Notes: generated by a model not told the origin, from the letters alone. A stretch of DNA of 64,000 bases from Mikania micrantha (GCA_009363875.1 CM018697.1:49555484-49619483), one strand, 5' to 3'; shown: positions 1-11,283, counted from the first letter of the stretch. Translations and numbers: made by a program.

Positions 1-378
1 TGTGACAAGTGCAAGATACATCACTAAGGGGAATGCAACCCAAAGTACTGTTACAAGTGTAAGAAAGCAGGACATCTACTTAAGGATTGCAGGGTCAAGG
101 ACGTAACCAGATGCTACGAATGTGGGGACACCGGGCATTTAAGGAATGTGTGCCCAAAACTGAAAAGGGATAACCCACAAAAAGCAACGGGAAGAGCATT
201 TGTACTCACTGCAACTGAAGCTCAGAAAGATCCGGAGATGATAACGGGTATGTTTCTTTTAAACAATCATGTAGCTAGTGTACTGATTGATACGGGTGCC
301 ACTTTTAGTTTTATATCAACAAAATTCAGATCCTTACTCGATAAACAACCTACTTGTTTGAAAGACATATGTCAAGTA
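1..378 (+). pseudogene. Gypsy (A-family) gag zinc-knuckle and protease fragment
   Basis: A piece of a Ty3/gypsy gag-protease reading frame, cut off by the window at its left and by copia element F at its right. It encodes CCHC zinc knuckles (CYKCKKAGHLLKDC, then CYECGDTGHLRNVC) that bind element RNA, and the start of the retropepsin with active-site motif LIDTGATFSF. It matches element A at about 13641-14018 with only a handful of differences, so it is another recent copy of the same family. Unlike A, it keeps the catalytic Asp-Thr-Gly. The frame continues into F's LTR for two residues and then stops, which is an artefact of the insertion. Family assignment is firm; the rest of the element lies outside the window. 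Confidence 0.9.
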
Positions 379-429
379 TGTTAGTACATATTTGTAATTG
401 TTTGCTATTCAAAAGATGTATTTATTTTG

Positions 430-660
430 AGTTTAGATAAAGGTTCGGCTAAAGTTTGCCTAAGGTTCGTCTGGCCCACGAACCTTGGCATGTTGGCGAA
501 CCTATTGGGTTGATAGGTTCGGCGAACCTATAACCTTGAGAAGGTTCGGCGAACCTTTTGGTAGGTTTACATAGGTTCGTCTAACGAACCTAAGGGTTCG
601 CCCAGCGAACCTTAGGGTTCGGCTGGCAAACCTTAGGTTCGGCTATCTATAATAGGTTCG
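430..660 (+). repeat. GGTTCG/CGAACC motif array in F's LTR (U3)
   Basis: About fifteen copies of GGTTCG, mostly followed by GC or TC, in both orientations. Some pair into short palindromes such as GGTTCGGCGAACC at about 516-528 and 543-555. Spacing is irregular (about 10-25 bp), so this is a motif cluster and not a simple tandem repeat. It lies just upstream of the TATA box. Confidence 0.75.
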
Positions 661-673
661 CTGGTTTTGTTTC

Positions 674-682
674 TATAAATAG
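674..682 (+). promoter_or_regulatory. TATA box of F's LTR
   Basis: TATAAATAG lies within the LTR, upstream of the presumed R region, as expected for the RNA polymerase II promoter of an LTR element. Called by motif only. Confidence 0.6.
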
Positions 683-922
683 AAGATTTGTTTATAGAAC
701 AAAAAGAACTCTTAACAGATTGCTAGAAACCTTCTGTGTTTTCTCTGTGTGAGATTTGTATTTCTGATTGAGAACTTGTAATCATTTGTTGATAATACAA
801 GAGTTGATTATTGAATTGCTTACGTTCTTTGTATTTCTACATATTGACTATGGATTCTGCACGTAGTTGATAGTTCGTAGGACTTCGTATTCGATCCTGA
901 TCGGTTTCAACCAAACAAACAG

Positions 923-934
923 TGGTATCAGAGC
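923..934 (+). other. Primer binding site of F
   Basis: TGGTATCAGAGC one base after the LTR end matches the 3' end of plant initiator tRNA-Met, the usual primer for copia reverse transcription. Confidence 0.8.
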
Positions 935-1174
935 GTTTGGTTGAGGTTCTACACTACAATTTCAAAGAAATCAAGCAATTGAAGATTTGAAGACATTTGA
1001 TGGATCCAATTTTTTTCTTCTTGATTGATTTTCTGGTGATTTGAGACTGTTTTTATCATCAATTGTTGTTAAATTACAACAATTGAAGTTTTGGAGGTGT
1101 TTTGGTAGAGATTTGGAAGGATTTTTTGAAGTTTTGGAAGGTTTCCCGCCCAAAATTTTCAAAATCTGCGCTAC

Positions 1175-1600
1175 AGGTTCGTGGGACGAACCTGTGACTT
1201 GTTGAACACAAAGGTTCGCTATTAGAAGGTTTTTCAGAGGGTTCATTTGATAGTTCGCTGAAGGTTCGGCAGAGGTTCAGCAAGAGTTCGGCTAAGGTTC
1301 GGCAAAGGTTCTGTCAAGGTTCGGCAAGTTTGGGTGATAGTTCGTCAAAAGTTCGCTGCTTACCGTTCATACTTCGGCTGAGGGTTCGCTTGAACAAAAG
1401 GTTCGTCAGTTTCTTGGTTCGTCTGTGTAAAGGTTCGTGAGTTTCAACGTTCGCTGCTCAAAGGTTCGCTGCTCAAAAGACAAATTTTGTCCATAGGTTC
1501 GGCTGAGGTTCGCCTGAAGGTTCGGCTAAGACAAAATTTAGTCCATAGGTTCGGCTGAGGTTCGTTTGAGGTTCGGCTAGTGATAATTTTGAAAAGGTTC
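1175..1600 (+). repeat. GGTTCG motif array in F's leader
   Basis: Roughly thirty copies of a degenerate AAGGTTCG(G/C/T)C motif, nearly all in direct orientation, fill the untranslated leader up to the gag start at 1623. Two partially duplicated blocks (about 1495-1530 and 1545-1585) share the phrase ATAGGTTCGGCTGAGGTTCG. It is the same motif as in the U3 of this element, now on the transcribed side. Confidence 0.75.
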
Positions 1601-1622
1601 GCTGTTAATCAACTCAGAAAAT

Positions 1623-3307
1623 ATGTCTGACATGTACGCGGCGATGGCAAGCCAGAATTCCAAACTTCAGAGCATTTTAATCAGTGAGAATGAAGTGGGT
1701 AGTACAAATAAAGTGCCAAAGCTATTGGATTTAGCTGATTTTGACAGTTGGAAAGGACGATTTGAGACTCATCTAAATGGCACATATACAAACTTATGGG
1801 AAAGAATCTTATCTCCTTATGAGAGACCAAGGGTAGTTGGTACTGATTTGTTTCAACTCTTGGAAAGATTGGATGTAGAGAAAGGAAAAAGTATGACTCA
1901 GAGAAAAAAGCTTATTGGTTATTGAGTCAAGTCATTCCCAATCAAATTCTGCATCAGTTTGATGAACACAAGATTGCTTAAAGTCTTTGGAATGCATTAA
2001 AGGCCAGAGTTGAAGGCAACACAAATCTGAAGAAAATGAAGGCTACTGACATCAGAAAGGAGTTTGAAAATTTTAACATCATCGGAAATGAAACTCTAGA
2101 TGCCTTAATTACCAGATACAGACACTTGTTGACTGAAGTGAGGAAATATGGCATTGAGTATTCAGAGGATGAGAAGATTGATTGTTTGGCTGATGCACTA
2201 CCTGATAAATGGAATTCTTTGGTGCTCATATTGAGAGAAAACCTACCTGGATTGACATTGGTAGAGTTTATTCAGAAACTGGAGGAATAAGAAATGAAGG
2301 ACAAACGTAAAGCAAGACGGATAAATTTCACACAAGATCCTTCCTTATATGGTGGTTCAGTTGCTACACCTCCTGCAGCATCTACGAAGATACAGACTGC
2401 TTTCGTGTCAAGAACTTCTGAAACTACTCAGAGTTCTTCGGTGTCATCAAGTTCTAGTTCAAATTGTCCTATCAATGAGAAAAATTCTGAGTCTACACCA
2501 ACTCCTGTACAGCTTAACACTACAAATTTGGGAAAAGTGACAGTTGAAGAAGTTAAAGACCATATGTCTATTTTGTCATGTGTAGTAAGTGCTTACGATG
2601 AACAAGTAGCTGGAAGAATTGGAAATGCAAATCTTACTTTTGAAGATTATGCACAAATTGATGAAGATGAGATGGAATTGATAGAAACACAGTGGGCTTT
2701 GGCGAATGTTATTCGCAGAATTAATAGATATGAGAAGAAGACTGGGAAGAAATTCACTTTTGACCGGAACACAAAGTTTGGATTCAATCCAAAATCTACT
2801 TAGTGTTATAACTGTGGTGAACATGGTCATTTTGCAAGAGAGTGCAAGAATCCCAAGAAGCAGGGAAATCTGAATCCATTCAAGCCTAAGGAAGATTATC
2901 AGAAAAAGAAAGAGAAATCTAAAGAATCGTCTTCAAAAGCTCTTGTAAGTCAAGCTGATGAGGGCTATGACTGGGGCAAACAATATGAAGATCTTATGGG
3001 TGCTTTTATGGCTTCATTGGAAGAAGAATCTAGCAAAGGAAAGGAGAAGGTTGATGAAATGAATGAGGTACATAATGATCTGCTTGAGATGATTGATAGA
3101 CTGAAAGAGATGAACTCTCGGTTAACTTCGGATTTGAGAGAATGCACAGAAGCCAACAAAAAGTTGATTTCGAAAGAAAAAGCATTTGACAAAAAGATAA
3201 TTGATCTTGCTAAGGAAAACGAAGATTTGAAAATCAAGGTTTTACAGAATAATCATGTTGTTTCTGTGCATTTGGATTCAGTTCAGAAGTTGAAAGTAGA
3301 GTTATGA
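1623..3307 (+). pseudogene. F gag polyprotein, broken
   Basis: Copia gag, the nucleocapsid protein that packages element RNA in cytoplasmic particles. Translation starts at ATG 1623 (MSDMYAAMASQNSK). The core includes FDSWKGRFETHL near residue 40 and a helical block after about 2036. A zinc knuckle, CYNCGEHGHFAREC, lies at about 2804-2845, followed by a Lys/Glu-rich coiled coil at about 3040-3300. The frame shifts near 1905. In-frame stops lie at about 1978, 2288 and 2801, the last directly before the zinc knuckle. The coding then ends at the 3' truncation. A long gag with a downstream coiled coil resembles SIRE-type elements. It cannot make a full protein. Confidence 0.8.
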
Positions 3308-4640
3308 GCCAACCTAGTTAACCACCTTATGTGTTTGCCGATACTACATTATACCTATGGTTTTTAACTTAAAATTACTCAAGTGTTTCAATCCATCTCA
3401 TTAATAAAACATATGTTTATAAGTTTAAATAGTTTAGAAAATGTTAGTTTTCAAGAAAGCTTAGTATTGTTACAAGTTAAAATCGGTTAACACTTTTGAA
3501 TACCATAATAGTATCACATCAGACATACCCATGTTCTAATTGATCCCTAGACTTCGTTTTAGATTTGATTCCAAGCCTGAATTACTTGGATTATAACAAG
3601 GTGTTAATATTGACAAGATTTTGAGTAACATCGATAGAATTTGTTAGGTAATATCGATGAATATACAGCCCCTAACCTGCCAATACTTATAGATTCGATG
3701 GTTTCACATTGGATAGCCCTTAGGCCATCAATACAGCCATTTTCTCAGGTTCTAACCATTCCCAGCCCTTTCAATCTATAACCCCTAATGTTTCTTGAGT
3801 TCCTAGACAAAATTAGTGCAGATCCTAAAGCTTTAGAGGGTCCAAAACTGTCTGAAAAAAGTGTTGTTCGTCGGAACAGTGACCGCACCTCAATAGCCCG
3901 TTTGAACTCGATTTTGCCACGAATTTGTTGATCCAAAACTCAAACCAACACAATCTAAGAGTTCCTAAGTAGTTTTTGTGCATATCCTAGCTGATTCGAA
4001 GTGATAAAAACGGATTTCAAGCTTACCTCGCCGGAATAGCACAAAACCCACAAAAATCGTTGTTTCTCTCTAAAACTGCAACCACATCAGCTCGTTTTAG
4101 CTTCGATCGTCTGTACTAGTAGAGCCGGATTTAAGCGTTGGCTAGGTAAGCGCAAATTTCATCCACGGAGGGTGAGCTGTGTTCCTCTCGTTCTCACGGT
4201 CGTTTTGACTACTAGAACGTCGAATTTGGTGGAGAAATGAGGAAGTTATGGTTATTTGAAGTTGGAAATGGGTGGTGAGATGGTAGAACCGGGATTCTTG
4301 AGGAAGAAGAAGATGTGGGTTGCCAAGAGTGGGAAAAAGAAGAAAGATAAGGGATTTTATAGCCCAAGTAAGTTCGAGTGCGTTCGGTTTCGGTTTCACG
4401 CTTCGTTTTCGTCGTTTTTCGTAACATTACGTAACTTAATAAAAATGGAAATTTTGAACCTTTTTAAGGTAGTAATTCCTATTAAATTAACTAAATATCT
4501 TTTATTTATATTTAAAATTTCAAAAACATTTATTTGTATTGTTTCACCGGATCGTATCGTTTTCGCGCGTATTCGTACGCATCGTCACCCGTTCAAACAC
4601 GACGACAACGTTACTTGCCAATATGGTTTTTTTAATTATT
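3308..4640 (-). mobile_element. Probable LTR relic, minus strand
   Basis: No protein-coding similarity is visible. Read on the minus strand, it looks like an LTR of a gypsy element: a TATAAAAT box near 4351-4362 with GC-richer sequence just downstream, then a long AT-rich tail toward 3308. Several plausible splice-donor-like AGGTAAG phrases occur. I could not find matching ends or a target duplication, so the limits are approximate and the identity is an inference. Confidence 0.35.
4351..4362 (-). promoter_or_regulatory. Possible TATA box, minus strand
   Basis: The minus-strand reading is CTATAAAATCCC, a good plant TATA box, within the presumed LTR relic. Motif evidence only. Confidence 0.4.
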
Positions 4641-4899
4641 AGACATCGTTTAGAACGTTAAACTTACAAGTATGTTCAAGCAAATCGTCACCCACACGAA
4701 TACGCCGTATGTTTAATATTCATTTAATGACATCCGTTATGGTTTTAGTTTGGGTTTCCTCACATACGTTTATACATAATAAGGTCCTAACGAACATTCG
4801 TACATAATATCCTATCAGAGTTTTACATCTTTAGACATATCAGTTTTGTGGCTGTGTATGTTGTTTGTCAGTTTTGAGTTTTCGAACTCTTAACATCAG
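4641..4899. other. Unassigned AT-rich stretch before the transposase
   Basis: No gene or repeat boundary recognised. It may hold degraded upstream sequence of the Mutator-like transposase gene that begins to be readable at about 4900. Confidence 0.3.
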
Positions 4900-5332
4900 T
4901 TGTTTCATATTATATTAACACAGAATATTATACGAACATCTTCCGTACCAGTATCTACAGACCGTTCCAAACTACTGTTCCGGCACCGATGTTACAAAAA
5001 CCAACTTCATAGTCAACGTTACGTTTACTATACCTGGGAAGATCCTGAAATAAACGTCGTGGAAGGCATTTTCTTCTGTCATCCAAAATCGTATTGCTGG
5101 TCGCGTGCATTTCCGCACGTACTGATGATGGACGCGACATATAAAATGAACCAGTACCGCCTTCCATTTATTCAAATTGTTGGTGTGACTTCCACACACC
5201 AGACGTTTAGTATTGCTCACGCGTTCGTAAGCAGAGAGCATGAGGAAAACTACGTATGGATTTTGTAAATGGTTAAGAGTATGTTGACTAAATGTATGGA
5301 GCCACGTGTTATCATAACAAATCGAGACCTTG
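4900..5332 (+). pseudogene. Mutator-like (FAR1/MuDR type) transposase, 5' part
   Basis: This is the N-terminal readable half of a MULE transposase domain, the nuclear DDE enzyme that cuts and pastes Mutator DNA transposons. Visible motifs are the first catalytic Asp in LMMDATYKMNQYRLP, then FVSREHEENYVWIL, then PRVIITNRDL. In this family the last motif usually reads TDR/TDRE, so the second catalytic Asp appears changed to Asn. A TAA stop interrupts the frame at about 5266. The frame is cut at the CCTTG target site by element C and resumes at 52780 as LAVMSVCRKVF. FAR1-related host proteins share this domain, but the stops argue for a dead transposon gene. The N-terminal DNA-binding region is not visible. 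Confidence 0.8.
5328..5332. other. Left target-site duplication of C (CCTTG)
   Basis: CCTTG directly precedes the left LTR and is repeated at 52780-52784 after the right LTR. Joining the flanks restores the transposase reading frame. Confidence 0.92.
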
Positions 5333-7004
5333 TGATGTGTTGCAAAACACATCTGTTTTTCTAGTTGTTTTTAATTAGTTTTCGTACAGTTTTATTCAAT
5401 TTTAGAGTCGATTTATGCTGGTTCTTCACATTTCCACAAATTGTTGCGTACAGGTAATAAACATGTTATTTTGGCATAAAAGATCAAGAAAACGAGCTCC
5501 CGGGTGGACGAGAACAAACTGAAGATCAAAGGGAGAAGATTTATGGAATTTCTCCTAGTCGCGTATCGCGACAACCACAGGAAACCCTGTCGCGTAGCAC
5601 GACAGGTAGAAATTACAGTTGTGCCCTTTTTAATGATTGCGGGTTTGACCCGACTATTTTGTCAGGTAGCGGGTACCGTCGCGTAGCGCGACAGGGTTAA
5701 ATTTTCAGAAAATCGAGTTTTATGCTATCGAAACGGCTGGAGGCGGATTCATTGAATTCTAGACGATCAGAGACGACTTGGGAGGCGATTAAAGTAAAGG
5801 ACGAGATTGAAGTCGAGTTTGATCAACGGGAAGCCCTAGACGAGTGATCCGAAGGGTGTAACGTGATCGGTTCTTCTTTCTTTCTTGTTATTCTCATTTG
5901 AATGATGTTTGGGATGTGTTTTGACATTATTTATTACTGTTTATTTAGTATGATTTGTGGCTAAACCTTCTAGACCACCTAGGGTTTTTTAATTATGCAT
6001 GTTTAATGTTTATAACGGTTGATTGTGGAACAAGTTTGGATTTTTCAATGGTTTAACAATTTGGTTTGGATTCTTGGATGTGTATGAATGTTTATGATGT
6101 TTGTGATCTGAATTATTGTTTCCTCATGTGCTTTGGCGAATGTCTTTCGTGTAATAGGCGCATGCTAGGTCATTTACTTGGTGTTTTTGATTTGTAGATG
6201 GATTGCTAGACGTAGTGGTTCATAGGAGGAATAATTAAGTCACAAATGAATTAGATGTTTAACCAAATTCAATAGCCATGAGGTGAGGGTTTGTTAGTAT
6301 ATCTTGCATGATTAAGAACTAGTAAAAGTCTTTGTGAAAAGACCAAGATTAGGTAATTTGAACATAGTCTTGTATGCTAAATCCAAGATGAATTACCTGT
6401 CTATCCCTTGCATATCATGCAGTGAGACTTTCCTTTCTGTGAGGTAGATGGTCTTTGGGATAAACCATTGATGGGTTGGTCAACTTGTGAGAGTAATTAA
6501 TCTAAACCGGTGTTTAAGATACTTATAGACAATTTAGTTGAAATCTTTGAAAATGGTTAAAGAATCTCTAATTTGTTGATAAGCAAATATTTAAAGATCC
6601 CGGTTCCAAACATAAGTTTCATAATCAGTCTAAACACATTAGACATGTATAAAGTAAACCCTAGGTAGTCACTTCATCATTCGTGAGTTTTAGTTGCATT
6701 TGCCTGTTGGAGTCTTAATTTGATTTTCTAGATTTTATGAATTTCATTTTAATCAGTTATTTACAAAACCCCCCTTTCAAACATTTAATTTAATTTAAGC
6801 CTTTTGTATAGATAAGTCCTTGAATTTATTTTGCACTTTCTATAGGAGTCTGTGGGTTCGATATCCGGACTTGCTTTTCTGTACTACTTTTCGATAGGTT
6901 CACTTGCCTGTTAGTAGTTTAGTTTAGAGAGTCTAGAGTATTACTTAGTGTCTAGGTTAGTTTTGATTTGTATTAGTTTTAATTAAACTACTTTGCACAC
7001 ATCA
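5333..7004 (+). repeat. 5' LTR of C
   Basis: It runs from TGATGTGT to ACACATCA, perfectly inverted 8-bp ends, and is collinear with 51106-52779. It contains a weak TATA-like CATAAAAG near 5475 and three GTCGCG...CGCGAC palindromes at 5558-5692. A small open frame across these palindromes is not considered a gene. Confidence 0.93.
5558..5692. repeat. Three GTCGCG palindromes in C's 5' LTR
   Basis: GTCGCGTATCGCGAC at 5558-5572, a slightly decayed TGTCGCGTAGCACGACA at about 5589-5605, and GTCGCGTAGCGCGAC at 5678-5692. Each can fold into a stem of 6-7 bp with a 3-nt loop. Counterparts are at 51331-51465 in the 3' LTR and at 47641-47687 before the env-like gene. Confidence 0.85.
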
Positions 7005-7010
7005 AGTTTT

Positions 7011-7029
7011 TGGTGTCGTTGCCGGGGAC
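7011..7029 (+). other. Primer binding site of C (tRNA-Asp type)
   Basis: TGGTGTCGTTGCCGGGGAC lies six bases after the LTR. Athila elements are known to use tRNA-Asp, whose complement is nearly this sequence; the T at the fourth position is a likely C-to-T change. Confidence 0.85.
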
Positions 7030-7158
7030 TTCTTAGTCGATTGTGCAGTTTAGTTCTTGTGTCTTATCTGTGCATATTTGTTTTTAGTTTTAGTTTTATT
7101 TTGTTTTGTTTTATTTCTTTTTGATTCATTTGTATTTCGTTTGCAGGTTTGGTAGTGT

Positions 7159-7771
7159 ATGCCACACCTACGTTTACACGGACCGCCACCTGAGCTTTCT
7201 TTGCCTTCAAGGAGCGATTCGCGGGACTTTTCTGAGGGTTCTACGAGTGAGGTAAGTGCTTCTACACCCATCTCTGCAGATTCTTCTGAGCACACACCAC
7301 CGTCTTCTTTTTCTTCTGCTCATTCTAGTCCTCGTTTGCACTTTATTCCACCCATGGCTGAGCGTCGCACGGTTCACCAGCAGGCCACTGCAGGTTTTAC
7401 GGGACTTAATAATCCCATCACTGTGCCAAATATCACGAATGAAAATTCATAGCAGATTCCCTCGTATATCATGACAGCCATTAGTAACTCTCAGTTTAAT
7501 GGCCGGGATGATGAAGATGCTCCAGCACACATAGCTCGCCTCACTCGCATCTGTGGTACCTTCAATCTTCAAGGTGCCACTGAAGATGCCATTTTCTTGC
7601 AACTATTTCCATTTTCTCTTGCGGGTAGGACGCCACTTGGCTCGATTCGCATGCACCTGGATCTTTCACTACTTGGGGCAGTCATAGGGATGCATTCCTT
7701 AAGAAGTAATTTCCACCTGCCAAGGAAGCTCGCCGTCGTGATGAAATCCACTCTTTTCGTATGGCACCTGA
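7159..7771 (+). pseudogene. C gag, N-terminal part
   Basis: This is the first part of the Athila-type gag. The frame starts at ATG 7159 (MPHLRLHGPPPEL) with a Ser/Pro-rich N-terminus. A TAG stop at about 7450 is followed in the same frame by the conserved region FNGRDDEDAPAHIARLTRICGTF. A one-base shift near 7624 moves the frame to WLDSHAPGSFTTWGSHRDAFLKK, which then meets a TAA. It continues as RRRDEIHSFRMAPD until element A interrupts it. The frame resumes at 31886 with EPYYLAWERFQNLL. Gag forms the particle shell; this copy is broken by at least three defects besides the insertion. Confidence 0.85.
7767..7771. other. Left target-site duplication of A (CCTGA)
   Basis: It matches CCCGA at 31881-31885 except for one C/T difference, consistent with a methyl-C transition at a CpG. 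Removing A rejoins gag as MAPD-EPYY. Confidence 0.85.
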
Positions 7772-8109
7772 TGTGACAACACACGAACCAGGTTTATATT
7801 AAAACTTTAATTACGACACATCTTGTTAACGTGTTTAGATAAACACACTTTTTTGAAACATTAAGTAGAGAAAATATGTCATTAGTTGGGAACAATAAAG
7901 TACACATGCCATAAAGTTTAGAAGCAAGAGATTTTTCTATGAAACATAATGATATACCTTTATGACACCACGAGCTAAAATAAAACAAAACAATGATTAC
8001 ACTTATTTATATATATTTATATGCATGCTTAAATTTATGATAATCAAATTAGCTATGCGAGACTACAACTAATAAGTAATTATCTTATTAAAAATGTATG
8101 TATATAACG

Positions 8110-8112
8110 ACA

Positions 8113-8169
<57 letters not shown>
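8110..8169. repeat. (CATA)n/(TA)n microsatellite in A's 5' LTR
   Basis: About nine CATA units run into about fifteen TA dinucleotides. The matching place in the 3' LTR (17572-17618) has only two CATA units but a longer TA run. Confidence 0.95.
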
Positions 8170-8171
<2 letters not shown>

Positions 8172-8576
8172 TTGTTAAGATTATTATAAGAACATGCAGC
8201 TATATATAATTTCATGCATATATTAACCCATTTAAAACAGCACTCCTTACATTTCGTACATATATACGCGTCACATATTAATATATATGTATACATGCAC
8301 ATGACGCACACATAAAAATTCAAACACAACTCTATACATATAAATTATACAAGACACTTACATACAAGCATACATATATACGGTATATACACACACTAAC
8401 GACATATATACATATATTCAATCCCATATATCATCAAACACTAAAAGCCAAAAAGCCTTACACCACCTCCATAAAACCCCAATCCTAAACCTCCCACTTT
8501 TCCATAATACTTACCCACTCTCCTCCCTCTCTTTTCATACACCACCACCGCCCCATGTCTCTCTCTCTCCTCTCCC

Positions 8577-8582
8577 TATATA
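8577..8582 (+). promoter_or_regulatory. TATA box of A's 5' LTR
   Basis: CCCTATATAGGGCC lies after a CT-rich tract and before ACACACACAT, a likely LTR promoter. In the 3' copy the core is altered (CCTATATTCGG, about 18039); the right-hand family member has TCTATAATC near 62711. Confidence 0.6.
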
Positions 8583-8906
8583 GGGCCAAGCACACACACA
8601 TATCACCACTCTTCATTTGAACTTTTCCAACACAAAGAAAAACACTCTCCTTTCCGCTCCTCTCAAACCCGACGGGTTCCAACCATATTCATCTCAAGAG
8701 CTTGCGATTTGGAGGTCACAACACAAGGTTATCCCGAGTTCAAGTTCTACATTGACGCGAAGCTTAGCTTGTTAGTCTCAAATGCTCGAAAATCTTGTTC
8801 TATCTACTCCTCCTTTCACCACAACCCACGACAGCCCTAAACATTATTTTTTTTAACTCTTTTCCAAACCATACAAACATGGGTTATCACTCACATAAAC
8901 GAAAAA

Positions 8907-8932
8907 CACACATGCATGCACATGCATGTGTG
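8907..8932. promoter_or_regulatory. RY-type palindrome 1 in A's 5' LTR
   Basis: A 12-bp inverted repeat, CACACATGCATG and CATGCATGTGTG, with a CA spacer. CATGCATG is the RY/Sph element bound by plant B3-domain factors. It is repeated at 29328-29353 and 63087-63112. Confidence 0.75.
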
Positions 8933-9061
8933 AAAATTCGACTTTTCTAAGCCAAAAACCATGATTTTCACTACAATAACTCCTACACATTCAAAGAATC
9001 GATTTTATTCCAAATCCAAAACACTCAAAGCCATGGGGGATGAGTACTTGGAACAATCCAT

Positions 9062-9084
9062 ACACATGCAAGTCATGCATGTGT
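9062..9084. promoter_or_regulatory. RY-type palindrome 2 in A's 5' LTR
   Basis: ACACATGCA and TGCATGTGT arms surround a five-base centre. It is also present in the 3' LTR (about 29485-29507) and near 63241-63263 in the third copy, where the pairing is even longer. Confidence 0.65.
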
Positions 9085-11269
9085 AATTTCATGGATTCGG
9101 AAACTCATAACTTCCATTTTCGTATGTTGCATGAACTCTAAATCCATTCAATGCCTTCTACATGTCTTATCAGCCCCACGAACATCTTGGAAACGTTGAA
9201 CACGAGTTTTAAGCACACGAGTAAGAACCACATCTTTTGAAAAATTATTATATGTGCATGCATGTATGTAAAAATGAATTTACAACTCATAAAATGATAA
9301 TGTATGCATCACGAAATTTTGAGCAGGTTTATTTGTGATAATATACTTGGAAATATTGCATAAAATATTGGATTTATGACAATAGTCAAATATGTAAGTG
9401 ATTATAGTCAAAAACTACACTTTGTAGGCTTTAGATTCTCATAAAATGTTAGAAATTCCTTAATCAGCCTTCTGGCCTTGTGTATGGTCGAAATATGTTT
9501 ATAATAATATAAGTATTGTACTCAAAAAGTTTGAGTATTTATTGATATGCCTAAAATAAGTTTTAGATTTATTAAAATCTCTATAAATGTTGATAAAATC
9601 AACAAAAAATAACACCTGAGTGATAAAAATCTTAAGTACAATTTATTTTTGTAAGAATATAGTTATAAGACCTGAGAAAAATATTGAAACTAAAAACAGA
9701 TTGTGTAACCTAATTATTTGCCATTTAATATGATGAAATAGGCTAAAAATACGAATTTAATTTGTTACTGTCCAAAATACGAATTTAATACAGGGATGTC
9801 CCAGTAAAAATTCGGTAATTTTTAGTGACTGTTAAATATTTATATTGAAATTTTATATATTAATCAGTGCAAAATTCATTTAAAATAGTAAAAGACCTCT
9901 AAAAATCCTGATATTTTTACAGTAGCCTAAGGACATACTTATTTTACTATATAAAAATTTTTGGTATATCTTAGAGACCGAGAAATATTTATTATAATAT
10001 TAAAGTTATTCATGATTTTTAAAACAGTTTAAAATAGTAAACGAGCTTTAAAAAATCTGAAATTTTTACAGGAAACTAATAATACATGTATGAGGCTATA
10101 CAAATATTTTCGGAATTTTTGAGGATCAGAATCATTATCTGTGAATTTTTGAGGAATTTAAACATATGAAAACAATATTTGGTACAAGAGTTAAATATTG
10201 TAATAATAGTGAATGAATAAATAACAATCCTCCCAGACCCTTTACTAACAAAAATAAAAAGGAAAAAAAAATTATAAATTTATAAAACCTATATTAGGCA
10301 TTACAATTTCCTATTAAATGATTTAAAATACAAATCATCATACAACCACTTATTTAAAACACTTGCAAACTATGATTACCTAAAACTAGTTATAATCATA
10401 TGAGTATATATATGTATATATATAGATATATATACATATATATTTCTTAAACACTCAAACTCTTGAATATTGGCAAGTAAATAACTATACATTTTTATGA
10501 GGCGAATTAGAAATAATGCATGAGAAACAATATCAAATCAATATTTATGGCATGAATATTTACTAAAGAGTCTAAACATATATTAGGCAAGTGAACTAAT
10601 TTAACATAATTTACAACCATTAACTCATTAGGAGAGCCGGTGAGTATATGGGTAGCACTACTTGGGGAATCCCCCACACACAGTGGCCCGAAAGGGTGGC
10701 CTTATAGAAATAGGGTTGAAACCCCACTGAGGTTAATGTCAACCGTTGTGGCATATATTCTTTATGATACATTTACACCGAGAGCAGGAACGGGTCTCGG
10801 AATGGGAAGTTAAATTAGAATGACCATGTTATGGGCTAACATTGTATGAGGCAAACGCCCGAGCATGGAGCAGGGTTGGTTGTATTGTTATTGAATTATC
10901 ACATGTTATGCTTTATTGTATTATTGTTACTATCGTGTCATAATATTAAACTCATGATCTCACCAACTTTTTAGTTGACGTATTTTAGCATGTCTTTCAG
11001 GTTGAATGATAAGAGTAGGCGAACTGGATCAGCTTCTAGAGGCGTTGTGTAGCTTTTAGAATAAAGTTAATTGCAAACAATTTATGTTATTGGATAATGT
11101 TTTATTTGGCCCTGCGTGGCAATTTAGACAATTGTTGTGTGTTGAGACCTTATTTGCTTTAGTTTACTTTGGACTATGGATTATTTATACTATGCTTCCG
11201 CCAAGTAAGTTAAATGGTTTTGAGATCAATCGTTGTGCCCTAATCTCCTTGAGTTGGGGTGTGACAGGT

Positions 11270-11283
11270 TGGTATCAGAGCCC
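11270..11283 (+). other. Primer binding site of A
   Basis: TGGTATCAGAGCCC starts three bases after the LTR and is complementary to initiator tRNA-Met. Confidence 0.9.

Larger units (their letters stand above)
379..921 (+). repeat. 5' LTR of copia element F
   Basis: The LTR starts TGTTAG right after the gypsy frame breaks and ends in CA one base before a TGGTATCAGAGC primer site. It holds a TATA box near 674 and many GGTTCG/CGAACC motifs in its upstream half. No partner LTR is present. Confidence 0.8.
379..3307 (+). mobile_element. Copia element F, SIRE-like, truncated at 3' end
   Basis: A Ty1/copia retrotransposon inserted into the gypsy fragment at 1-378. Visible parts, in order: 5' LTR, initiator-tRNA-Met-type primer site, a motif-rich leader and a long gag with zinc knuckle and coiled coil. 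Protease, integrase, reverse transcriptase and the 3' LTR are absent. The element stops at about 3307, where sequence changes to an unrelated AT-rich stretch. The long gag with a coiled coil downstream of the zinc knuckle is typical of the Maximus/SIRE lineage; that assignment is an inference. The 3' target duplication is lost, so only the 5' junction (AAGTA then TGTTAG) can be read. Confidence 0.8.
7772..11266 (+). repeat. 5' LTR of A
   Basis: It begins TGTGACAACACACGAACC and ends GGGGTGTGACA just before the primer site. Alignment by eye with the 3' copy shows that it lacks about 185 bp present at 31026-31212 and about 40 bp near 30199-30239. The shorter segment is shared by the A-family LTR at 63957, so it was probably deleted here. 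It contains a TATA box at 8577 and two RY-type palindromes at 8907 and 9062. Small open frames inside it look like chance. Confidence 0.93.

Noticed and set aside
430..1600. GGTTCG repeats as RNA polymerase III B boxes or a tRNA cluster
   Set aside because: The words lack the full GGTTCGANNCC consensus in nearly all copies and no A boxes or cloverleaf pairing accompany them.
5504..5686. 60-codon frame in both C LTRs (also 51277-51459) as a small gene
   Set aside because: It spans the GTCGCG palindromes in U3/R; conservation follows from LTR identity and no protein feature stands out.
5558..5692. GTCGCG hairpins as bacterial-type terminators
   Set aside because: There is no U-run and the context is a plant LTR.
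8069..8682. Minus-strand frames in A's LTR (and 17530-17820, 62305-62740)
   Set aside because: They are built from TA, CA and CT microsatellite sequence (runs of Tyr-Ile and Val-Cys) with no domain.
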